Assembly (NCBI GenBank): GCA_016719855.1
Contig: JADJYH010000010.1
Location: 1 to 64,000 of the forward strand
Source of the DNA: Saprospiraceae bacterium
GTDB lineage: Bacteria > Bacteroidota > Bacteroidia > Chitinophagales > Saprospiraceae
Length of the DNA stretch: 64,000 nucleotides
Reading direction: 5' to 3'
The notes under the pieces were generated by a model. The model searched no databases. It saw only the letters and a list, made by a program, of their open reading frames with translations, and was not told the DNA's origin. Shown in pieces: positions 1 to 9,118 of this stretch. The translations under genes were made by a program, and so were the position numbers. Each line of letters starts with the position of its first letter. The stretch's first letter is position 1.

Positions 1-298
1 CTCCATATCCATCCTGCCAACCTCCAAAATCGGGGAACAAACCCGTCTCTTTGATATGGTCATTGCTCGCAAGTTTGATGTCCTTCACAAGGTCGGCGAG
101 TGCCACCGACGGGTGTAGGCTCGTGACGATATGTATATGGTCTTCCACGCCGTTAATGCGGTACAAATGGCATTTCTTGTTTTTCAAAATGCCCCAGATG
201 TACTTGAACAGTTCATCCCGCCCTTCCTTTGCCAGCGTAGGCTGTCGGTGCTTGGTGCTGAAGACGATTTGATAAAGGCTTTGGGTGTAGGTACTCAT
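1..298 (-). CDS. IS200/REP-associated family transposase, C-terminus cut by window edge
   Basis: About 99 N-terminal residues of a Y1 (HUH) single-strand transposase are present. The N-terminus MSTYTQSLYQIVFSTKHRQP is typical of the family, and the HUH metal-binding motif appears as DHIHI at about residues 53-57. The catalytic tyrosine of this family lies further downstream and falls outside the window, so activity cannot be judged. The start is the ATG at 298. No flanking REP or IS end can be recognised. Family assignment is firm; whether it is an autonomous IS200/IS605 element or a domesticated REP-associated transposase is open. Confidence 0.85.
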   Translation of the reverse strand, partial: MSTYTQSLYQIVFSTKHRQPTLAKEGRDELFKYIWGILKNKKCHLYRINGVEDHIHIVTSLHPSVALADLVKDIKLASNDHIKETGLFPDFGGWQDGYG

Positions 299-474
299 AA
301 AAGCTGGGTTGGAGGATAATGAAGATGAACAAAGATAAAAGGTGGCCAGTCGAGGGATTTCTTGACCGTTTTGTATTATTCGACGTTAGCCGAGGTATGT
401 TCATAAAACTGTGGCAAGCTACTCAGCTTCCCATCAAACACAGTCCAAGTCATAAGGAGCTTTGGCTTTCACCC

Positions 475-2172
475 TCAAACATTTACCTCAAACACCCTAT
501 CTGCCAACGCCGTTTTCTTCACGAAATATTTCACCGGGAACCCCTTTTCATCCTTCTCAACCCGCACTTCCGCCAAGCCGAAAAAATCGCAGAACCTGTC
601 GAAAAACCGCATTTGGAAACAACCTCAGGAAACGCCGTTCCGGCGGAAAATATTCATTGTCCGGGAAGGCTTGTATCATTTGTGGGAAGTCCGCCAAGTA
701 AGCACGGGCGTAGTCCTCGGCACTACGTTCCTCATCACCAAAGGTCAGTAGTTGGCAAAGCACGGTTGCCCAACCATATTGTCCCACCTGTTCCTCGTCG
801 TAGGTCGTGTACGACCAGTTGAATTTTTCGCAATATGCCTTCAGCAGGGTTTGGTACAGGGCTGCGTCGTCCTTGAGGGTTTGCTCGCCCGACTTGGTCA
901 GCGACAGCTTTCCGAGGCGCTTTTTGACCAAGCCCGCCATATCGCAGAGTATATGCGACAGGTGTATGGGGAAGAAATCCTCTTCGCTCAATAATTTGAT
1001 GGTGCCTTCGTCAATGTACTTGTCCGTAAAAATCCGGTGGTTGTACAATTGGTGTACCATCGAGCGGGGCAGGTTGCCCCTTGGGCGTCAGTTTTAGTGG
1101 CTGAACTGCCTGCAAATCTTGCAGGAATTGCCGGAACATTCGGAACATGGGCACTTCTGCTACATCGTCTGCCGTCAAGCCGGGGCGCAGTTTCAAGGGC
1201 GACATCTCGCTAAATGGCTCACCGACAAGCGCCACCAAGACATTGTAATCAAATTTTAAGGGAAAATCGGGACGCTTGGCCTTGCCGGGCTTTGTTTCTT
1301 TGGCGGATTCGGCAGCCCCCCGCTTTTTCAGCCAGTCCTTTGCCCCCGCTGTTTTTGACCAAACCCGCCAGGCGTCCCTCGCATAAATCACCGCTTCCTC
1401 CCTGCTGTGCCAGCGAGTAGCTGTCCGGCTGCCCGGTGGGTTTATTGGGCGACAAAAGCAATGGCGGCACAAAGCGGTTGTTGCCGATGGCAACGCTCAG
1501 TACCATATTGGATTGGCTATTTTCACCACCTTCCATGAATGCTGCGAGCGCATCGTTGAAGTACATCATGGCGGAGTCTTCCGGGTATTTTTTGCGGAGT
1601 TTTTTGAACTTCGGCAGGTCGCCCAATTCCAATAGTGTCAAGGCAAAACCATAACGATTGCCTTGGTTGTCATTGGGGTTCAACTCGAGCATTTCCTCCC
1701 AAATGGCAGCCGCTTCCGCAACCTGCCCGGTTGTCCATCGGCTTCCGCCTAAGCCCGTCAGGCAGCGCATGAAGGGGCGGGTTTCCGTGATGCCCCAAAA
1801 TGCACCTTTGCTTTTTTTAAAAAAATCGCCGCCGAAAATGCGCCTGCCGATTTCCACCGCTTTTTCGAAGTGGGCCTGGCGTTCCTGTTGCCTGCTTGAT
1901 TTTGCGGCAAGGAACTCATGCGCCTCGATGCAGTTGGGGAAAATCCGCAGGGCTTTCTCTGCCATGGCAATCCCTTCCTTTACTGGTGCTTCCCATGCGT
2001 CATAGACCAGTTCCAAGACCTGTTCTTCTATGGAAAGCTCCCCAGGCAGGTGGTCTGGCAAGGGCTTCCCCATCAAGGAATTGAGCAATGCCTGCAGCTC
2101 TTCCATGTTTTGCGGCTGCGCTTGCTCAATGAGCTTTTGGATGATTCGGTGGTCTTTGTCTGGAATTGGCAT
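475..2172 (-). CDS. TPR-like protein of unknown function, frameshifted
   Basis: A single protein of about 565 residues can be followed through four successive frames. It starts at MPIPDKDHRIIQ (ATG at 2172) and ends ...LADRVFEVNV (stop 475-477). The junctions lie near 1410-1425, 1065-1085 and in the A6 run at 581-586. The first 220 residues have helix-repeat character (AEKALRIFPNCIEAHEFLAA, AIWEEMLELNPNDNQGNRYG), typical of tetratricopeptide repeats. The C-terminal 300 residues match no family I can name. It is transcribed divergently from the deacetylase gene. Continuity across the frames argues for sequence errors rather than decay. Confidence 0.7.
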
Positions 2173-2301
2173 GGCTTGTTGTTTAGTGGCGACAAAGCAA
2201 AGCTAACTTTATGCTGCGAAAATAATCCAATCAAATTGAATAAAATCACCCTCCTTCGGTGATGTACTGCTTTACTTTGCACGGCAAAACCTCCATTGAA
2301 A

Positions 2302-3260
2302 ATGAAACTAATCTACAACCCAATCTTCCTCCAGCACGACACCGGCATGCACCCGGAAAACGCCAAGCGCCTGGAGGCGTTTGAAGACCTGCCCATCACC
2401 GAAGTGCCGGACGGCACGCCTTGGCTCCCGCTCGTGCATACCAACCAGCATATCGAAAATGTACGTGCGGCAGGGGCGATGCATACCCACCTCGACCCTG
2501 ATACGATGGTCTCCCCGGCAGCTATGAAGCGGCGGTGCGGGCGGTGGGCGCTACGGTGCTGGCCAGCGAGCGGGGCGATTTTGCGCTGGTGCGCCCGCCC
2601 GGCCACCATGCCTACCCCAACCGTTCGAGCGGGTTCTGCCTGTTCAACAACGTGGCCATTGCTGCGCAAAAACTGGCCAACGAGGGCAAGCGGGTCTTCC
2701 TCTTCGACTTCGACGGGCACCTCGGCGACGGTACCGCGCATATCTTCGAAGCCATTGACCAGGTGATGTACTGCTCCATCCACCAGTACCCGGCCTTCCC
2801 GGGGCATGGCTGGGTGAACGAAATCGGGACGGGCACGGGCAAGGGCTATACCATGAACGTGCCGCTGCCGCCCGACAGCGGCGACGACGTTTTCATGGAC
2901 GCCGTTGATACCTGTATGCAGGTTTTGGTGCAGTTCAAGCCCGACGTGGTGGCCGTCTCCGCTGGCTTCGATGCGCACCTGTACGACCTGCTGCTCCAGC
3001 TCCGGGTCACGGAAAGCAGTTTTTTCAAAATCGGCCAACTGTTGCGGGAGCGCTCCCCGAACATCTTCGCCACCTTGGAGGGCGGCTATAACGTGGCCGT
3101 GCTGCCGCAATGCGTGTATAATTTTATGGCTTGCATCAACGGCGAGGCTATGCCCCATTTACGCCAGGAAACAAGCTCCTCAAGGGCAGTTTGGGAAGAG
3201 TACGAGTTGCGTATCCAAGCTGTGATGTCGAACTTGAGGCCTTGGTGGAAGTTTTCGTAA
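2302..3260 (+). CDS. histone deacetylase / acetylpolyamine amidohydrolase family protein, frameshifted
   Basis: Zn-dependent deacetylase of the arginase-deacetylase fold, about 319 residues. It carries the paired-histidine segment RPPGHHA, the metal motif DFDGHLGDGT, the second Asp ligand in SAGFDAH and the GGY tyrosine loop in EGGYNV. The family usually has HHGDG or HHGNG; here the second His of that pair is Leu. The ATG at 2302 is preferred over the in-frame TTG at 2296. One base appears missing from the C4 run at 2513-2516, splitting the frame after ...DPDTMVSP. Bacterial members deacetylate small amides or polyamines; the substrate cannot be told. Confidence 0.85.
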
Positions 3261-3261
3261 A

Positions 3262-3307
3262 CTGGTTGAATTGGGGAATTGGGGAATTGGGGAATTGGTT
3301 GAATTGG
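3262..3307. repeat. simple tandem repeat (GAATTGGGG units), left arm
   Basis: Repeats of GGGGAATT and GGTTGAATT lie directly after the deacetylase stop. The complementary pattern (CAATTC / CCCAATTT units) recurs at 3766-3811, so the two tracts form imperfect inverted repeats around the four-helix-bundle gene. Confidence 0.7.
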
Positions 3308-3355
3308 CTGGGGTATCGTTTAATTTGCCAAGAATTGAATCAAGAAAATAAGACT

Positions 3356-3757
3356 ATGGAAAACACACGGAAGGGATATGAAGACCTTGAAGTATGGAAA
3401 TTGGCAATGGAGTTGGCCAAAATAGTCCATGATTTGGTGGCAAAATGGGAAGCTTTTTACAAATACAAACACGGACAACAATGGCTGGAATCAGCCGATT
3501 CAGTAGCCGCTAATGTGGCAGAGGGCTATGGCCGCTATTTTTATAGTGAAAACCGCAACTTTTGTTTTTATGCAAGAGGCTCGCTATATGAATCAAAAAC
3601 ATGGCTCATCAAGGCAAAGGAGCGCTTATTGGTGCCTTCTGAACTTTACAGTGAACTTTATGACAGACACGAGGTTTTAGCCAAAAAATTGAACAATTAT
3701 ATCAACTACATCGAATCGGAAATTATAAAAAACCCCAAACGAGCCAAACCGACCTGA
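3356..3757 (+). CDS. four-helix bundle protein (S23 / 23S rRNA intervening-sequence family)
   Basis: A 133-residue all-helical protein starting at the ATG at 3356. The pattern YEDLEVWKLAMELAKIV near the N-terminus and SADSVAANVAEGYGRY in the middle are hallmarks of the four-helix-bundle family first seen in 23S rRNA intervening sequences and related to the Avd accessory protein of diversity-generating retroelements. Function is unknown; members are thought to bind nucleic acid as pentamers. No reverse transcriptase or template repeat is nearby. The gene sits between inverted simple-sequence tracts and may be a small mobile cassette. Confidence 0.85.
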   Translation: MENTRKGYEDLEVWKLAMELAKIVHDLVAKWEAFYKYKHGQQWLESADSVAANVAEGYGRYFYSENRNFCFYARGSLYESKTWLIKAKERLLVPSELYSELYDRHEVLAKKLNNYINYIESEIIKNPKRAKPT

Positions 3758-3765
3758 CCCTGAAT

Positions 3766-3811
3766 TTAACCCATTCCCTAATTCCGCAATTCAACTAATT
3801 TCCCAATTTCC
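3766..3811. repeat. simple tandem repeat, right arm
   Basis: Units of CCCAATT and CAATTCAACT, the reverse-complement theme of the tract at 3262-3307. It lies between the four-helix-bundle gene and the start of the ligase/acetyltransferase gene. Confidence 0.65.
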
Positions 3812-3815
3812 ACCT

Positions 3816-6502
3816 ATGTTCCCACTCGACAAAATATTCAAGCCGAAGTCCATTGCTGCCGTCGGAGCCTCCGATCGGGTAGGCACGGTGGGCTATGCCA
3901 TCCTCGACAACCTGCTCAATGGCGGCTACAAGGGCAAAATCTACCCCGTGAACCCCGGCCACCGCACGGTACGTGGCAGGAAGAGTTTTGCCTCCGTGAA
4001 AAAAATAACCGGAACGGTTGACCTCGCCATCATCGCCGTACCGGCAAAGGCAGTGGCTGCGGTACTCAAGGATTGCGGCGAAGCAGGCATCGGCGGCGTC
4101 ATCATCATCTCGGCGGGGTTCAAGGAATCGGGGTGGAGGGAAAGCGGATGTATAAAGAAATAGGGCAACTGGCCCGGCAGTACGGCATCCGCATCATCGG
4201 TCCGAACTGTCTCGGCATCATCGCCCCGGGGCTGGGACTGAACGCCAGCTTTGCCAGCCGCATGGCCTTGCCCGGCAATATTGCCTTCATCTCGCAGAGC
4301 GGTGCACTCTGCACGGCCATCCTCGACTGGTCGGTGAGCCAAAGCGTCGGGTTCAGCCATTTTGTGTCCATCGGTGAAATGGTGGACGTCGGCTACCACG
4401 ACCTGATTGACTACTTCGGGGCCGACCCAAACACCGCCTGCATCCTGATTTACATGGAAAGCCTCAGCGACCCCCGCCAATTCATGAGCGCCGCACGGGC
4501 TTTTTCCCGCCAGAAACCCATCATCATCCTGAAGGCCGGACAAAGCGAGGAAGGGGCGCAGGCCACGCTTTCGCACACCGGCTCGCTGGCAGGCAACGAC
4601 GCCGCCTACGAGGCTGCCTTTCGGCGGGCGGGCATCATTCGGGTACAAACGATTTCGCAGCTTTTCCATGTGGCACAGGCACTTGCCACGCAGCCTCGGC
4701 CCGCTGGCAACCGCCTCGCCATCCTCACCAATGCGGGCGGCCCCGCCGTGCTCGCCACCGATTTTTTGATGAAAAACGAAGGCCAACTCGCCAAGCTATC
4801 GGCGGAAACCATGCAGGCGCTGGACAAGTTCCTGCCCGCACATTGGAGCCACGGCGTGCCTGTTGACGTGCTCGGCGACACCCCGGCGGTCAACTACGGC
4901 AAGGCGCTCGAACTTATTTTGAACGACCCCAACGTGGACGGTGTGCTGACCATCACGGCCTCGCAGGCGGTCATCAGTGAGGCGGAGATTGCGAAGCAAG
5001 TGGTAGCGTTTTCAAGGAACACGCACAAAACGCTGCTCGCCTGCTGGATGGGCGAGGCGGACGTGGCCGATGGCCGTGAAATCCTCGAACAGGGTGGCAT
5101 CCCAAGCTACCGCTACCCAGAGGAGGCCGTGATGGCCTTCCTGCGGATGTACCGCTATGCAAGCAACCTAGAGCTTTTGTACGAAACGCCGCCCACGACG
5201 CCAGAGGCGTTTTTGCCCGAAAAAGAAAAAGCCGCTGCCATCATCCATGCTGCCCTTGATGCGGGCAGGCTGACGCTCACCGAGCCGGAAGGCAAACAAT
5301 TGCTGGCGTGCTACGATATTCCTGTCGCCATGAACGTGGTGGCGACCAATGCTGAGGAAGCCGTAGCCGCTGCGCAAAAAATCGGCTTCCCGGTGGTGAT
5401 GAAGATTGACAGCCCCGACATCGGGCACAAGGTGGACGTGGGTGGGGTGCTGCTAAACATCAACACTGAGGAGGAGGTGCGGGGGGCATTCGAAACGCTC
5501 ATCAGCAATGCCCGCCACCACCGTCCCGACGCCCACATCGTTGGGGTTTTGGTGGAACAAATGGTGAAAAAGGAGTTCGAACTGCTGGTGGGTGCCAAAA
5601 AAGACCCCATTTTTGGACCGGTCATCGCCTTCGGGCTGGGCGGCACAGCAGTGGAGGTTTTTCAGGACATCAACCTTGGCTTGCCGCCGCTGAACATGGC
5701 GCTGGCCAGGCGAATGATTGAGCGGACGAAAGTCTATCGGCTGCTACAAGGCTACCGGGGCCGCCCTGGTGTTGACCTCCAAAACCTCCAGTTCTTGCTG
5801 TTGAAATTCGCCTACCTCGTTATGGATTTTCCCGAAATCAAGGAGATTGACATCAACCCCTACGTGGTGGACGAGGCGGGTGGGGTGGTGCTCGACTCGC
5901 ATATCGTCCTGGAGAAACTGCCCGCCAACGAAGGCTCGTTCACCTACGACCACCTCGTCATTTCGCCCTACCCCGAGCATTTTACGAAGGAAATCTTGAT
6001 GAAGAATGGCCAAACTGCACTGCTTCGCCCCATCCGCCCGGAAGACGAACCACTGGAAGCCGAGATGTTCGAGAAGCTGTCACGGGAGAGTATCTACTTC
6101 CGGTTTTTTGGTTACGTGCCGAAGATGAGCCACAAGTTCCTCGTTCATTTCACGCATATTGACTACGACCGGGAGCTGGCCATCGTGGCCGAGGTTGAGG
6201 AGCAAGGCCGGAAGATGCTGGCTGGCGTCGTCCGCCTCGTCAACGACTATACGAACAAGTCCGCCGAGTTTGCAATCATCATTGCCGACCCTTGGCACCA
6301 GCAAGGGCTTGGCAGCCAGATGATGGATTATATTTTGGGCATTGCCCGGCAACGTGGCCTCGAAAAAATAACCGCCGAAGCGCTGAGTTCCAACCAGGTG
6401 ATGCTGAGCATGTTCGAGCACCGGGGGTTTAAGGTGGTGAAGAGGGATAGTGTTTCCTACAAGGTGGAGTTGGTGGTTTCTAAGGATGGGCGGGTTGAAT
6501 AA
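3816..6502 (+). CDS. ADP-forming acyl-CoA synthetase / GNAT acetyltransferase fusion (Pat-like), frameshifted
   Basis: About 895 residues, the length of the Pat/PatZ protein acetyltransferase family. Domain order: CoA-binding Rossmann fold (1-125, IAAVGASDR), succinyl-CoA-ligase-like domain (150-290), ATP-grasp (about 490-700, GFPVVMKIDSPDIGHKVDVG) and C-terminal GNAT (about 735-895, WHQQGLGSQM acetyl-CoA loop). The segment SHTGSLAG (His near residue 253) matches the phosphohistidine loop of active ADP-forming acetyl-CoA synthetases, which is changed in enterobacterial Pat. The chain may therefore both make acyl-CoA with ATP/ADP turnover and acetylate proteins. One G is probably missing in the G4 run at 4130-4133. 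Confidence 0.88.
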
Positions 6503-6577
6503 CCCGCTTTCTTGATATTTGGGATAAATGTTCAGCATTAGTCAAAATGAAATCAAGAAACCCTACTTTATTGGAAA

Positions 6578-6590
6578 GGGGGGGGGGGGG
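6578..6590. repeat. 13-base poly-G tract upstream of the conflict operon
   Basis: Thirteen consecutive G residues lie about 118 bases before the start of the MoxR gene in the only sizeable spacer of this stretch (6503-6707). Such tracts are prone to slippage. Beyond this tract the spacer shows no gene, and its only promoter-like string is TAACTTTC, a one-mismatch match to TAnnTTTG. Confidence 0.8.
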
Positions 6591-6707
6591 TTCAAGAAGG
6601 GACACAATCTTGAGTGCCTATTAATATGTACGAAGCCTTATGGGTTTACCATCATTTTGTGATACGACTAACTTTCCCTTCATTTGCAAGGAATAACAAA
6701 TCCAAAT

Positions 6708-7572
6708 ATGTCAAAATCGAATTACATCCCCGACCCCAACCTCATCGCCGCCGTCGAAATGGCCATCAAAATGGAACTGCCCCTCTTCCTCACCGGCGAG
6801 CCGGGCACTGGCAAGACCGAACTGGCCTACTGGATTGCCCAAAACGCCGACTACCAAAAGGGCTTTGGCCTCAATGACGCCGTGCTGCGCTTCAACGTAA
6901 AGACGACCTCCACGGCCAAGGACCTGCTCTACCGCTACGACGCCATCCGGCACTTCCGGGACAACCACAACCACGGGCAGCCCAACCCCAAGGCCGACAA
7001 CGTGATGAATTATATCCAGTAAAATGTCTTCGCTGGCCAAGCTGGGCATCGAAGGCAAGCCCGCCTTGGACGAGCAGGACTTCATTTATTTTGCTGAAAA
7101 AACTGAGCGGGACAAGCCCCGCACGGAGCGAAAAGTGCGCAAGCCGCTGCTCATCATCACCTCCAATTCGGAGAAAAACCTGCCCGACGCCTTCCTGCGG
7201 CGCTGCGCTTTTTACCATATCCCGTTCCCGAAGGAAGCCAAAACGCTGCTCGAAATCTTGGCTGCAAAGGGGCTTTACGACGCCAAAAAGCAGTCCGAAA
7301 TGGTCAGCTCCGCCGTGGATTTTTTCCTCGACCTCCGCAATTCGGGCCTGCGGCGAAACCCGGCCACCGCCGAACTCATCGCTTGGGTGGAGTTCCTCTG
7401 GGAAATGAACGTGAACCCCAGCGCCCGGCTCTCGGCCAGCGATTTTGCGAAGCTGGAGCCGTCGCTTTCCATGCTCGGCAAAAACAAGGAGGATTTGCAG
7501 CGCATCAAGGATAAGTTGGCGGCGCTGAAAGCAGAACCGACCCCGATTGTCCAATCCATGAGCAATTTTTAA
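6708..7572 (+). CDS. MoxR-type AAA+ ATPase, frameshifted and apparently lacking Walker B
   Basis: First gene of the conflict operon. Walker A is clear (GEPGTGKTEL, about residues 29-38), followed by a MoxR-like stretch TTSTAKDLLYRYDAIRHF. After NYIQ the frame stops and resumes at MSSLAKLG in another frame. Sensor-1 (KPLLIITSNSEKNLPDAF) and the arginine-finger region FLRRC follow. The expected Walker B (hhhhDEID) between them cannot be found in any frame, and the interval is shorter than usual, so a deletion of a few dozen residues is likely in addition to the shift. MoxR ATPases of this kind partner with vWA proteins in ternary conflict systems. It ends 3 bases before the CHAT gene. Confidence 0.8.
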
Positions 7573-7575
7573 CCC

Positions 7576-9118
7576 ATGCTGCGCACCGTTTTCATAGCAT
7601 CACCTTTTGAGAAGGAGCATCCGTTGTTCAAAGTGTTCTTTGAGGCCAATGACATCAACGAACTTGTAAATAGTTTGCCCGAATGGAAGTGCCAATTCAT
7701 CAATAAGGTGAACACAGAGACGGTGAAACAAAAGTTTAGCAATGCGACCGAAAGTTGCTACCAAGTTTTCCATTTTGCGGGCCATGCAATTGACAAGGCA
7801 CTCAGTTTCAACATGAAAGAAGCTGAAAGCGAAAAAGCATATATGGCCAATGTTGGCGGTTTTGCAGAAATAATCACAGCCAACCACCCGATACAGTTGG
7901 TTTTCCTCAATGGTTGCTCGACCGTGAAACAGGTAGAAGCTTTTAAAAAAATGGGAGTTCCCGCTGTCATTTATACCAATAAGCCTTTAAATGACGCTTT
8001 GGGTAAACAATTTGCCATAGATTTTTATTTCGCATTTTTCAAGTCTGGCAGCACGTTGGAAGCCGCATTTAAGATAGCAAATGGTGCTTTGAAAATGGAT
8101 TTGCCAAACCAAGCCAACAATGGCCTTGACTCGAAAATCGAGGCGACCATGAAGCGGGGCATTGATATTTTCGAAGAAAAACCTGACGAAGAACTTTACG
8201 AAATATCCGCCAGCGACGATTTCAAAAAGCAGCGATGGTCGGACTGGCCCAAGCCGGATTTCGCCGCCCCGCCCCGTCTGCCCGACCCCCTCGATTTGCA
8301 AAGCAAGGAAATACCCGACTCCGTGCTCCACCGCTGCAATCGCAACGACGAACTGGACGAGTACCACGAGTTTTTGGAGCAATTGGCAGCGAAAAAATCG
8401 GAAGGCCCGGTCTTCTTTTTTGTCCATGAAAAAAGCCCGGCACTGCCGCAGAGCTTGGTGAAAAGGTTCGAGCTTTTTGGGTACGACCGAGCTTTGCGAA
8501 TGCAATGTCGCCATTGACAAAAACCTGTTCGTGTGGAAGGACATGAACCTGCCCCGGCGCAAAGACCTGCGGCAGCCAGGCATTGGCAAGAGCCGGCTTT
8601 ACGAGATTTACGATGCCAACCTCTTCAAATGCCCCTTCGATGGCCAGCAATATGTCTTTCAGGAAAGCACGCACGGCGACAAGGTTTTTATCATCCACCA
8701 CAACCTCACCGACCTGGAACTGGAGTCGCCCGACGACATCAAGCTGTGGCTGGAATATTATATGAGCGAGTTCAGCCAGAAGGTCAACTCGGAACTGAAG
8801 GCCCGGTTGGCCATTATTTTCTCTTGCCTGTACTTCGGCGAGCGCAAGGATTTCGAGCAGCTTTTTGATGGGCTGGCCAACGACGCCCGCTTCCTTGGGC
8901 GGGTGAAAAACCTGACGGGCATGCAGTCCATCTCGCTGCAAAACGTGGGGGTTTGGAAGGAAAAAGTGTTCAAAGACCGCAGTTATCCGGCACCGCCCGA
9001 CGAAAAAGAACTGTTCCCGTTTGCCGAAGGCGAAAAGAAGCCGATGAAAGAAGTGCAGGAAATTTTGGCGCAAAAACTTTTTGACTACAACCAAAAAATC
9101 AGAAGACAAGATGCCTGA
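7576..9118 (+). CDS. CHAT-domain protease with C-terminal iSTAND-like region, frameshifted
   Basis: About 514 residues. Residues 1-190 form a CHAT (caspase HetF-associated with TPRs) peptidase domain with the catalytic His in VFHFAGHA and Cys in VFLNGCST; both are intact. The C-terminal half (from about residue 220) starts with a strand-rich segment GPVFFFVHEKSP followed by helical stretches, and loosely recalls the inactive-STAND-like modules of MoxR/vWA-linked proteins; this part is inference. A one-base insertion in the T5 run at 8474-8478 splits it. It overlaps the next gene by 8 bases, implying translational coupling. Likely role: proteolytic effector released on sensing invasion. Confidence 0.8.

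Noticed and set aside
3262..3811. Direct repeats considered as a CRISPR array
   Set aside because: Units are 8-10 bp, contiguous and without spacers; there are no cas genes.
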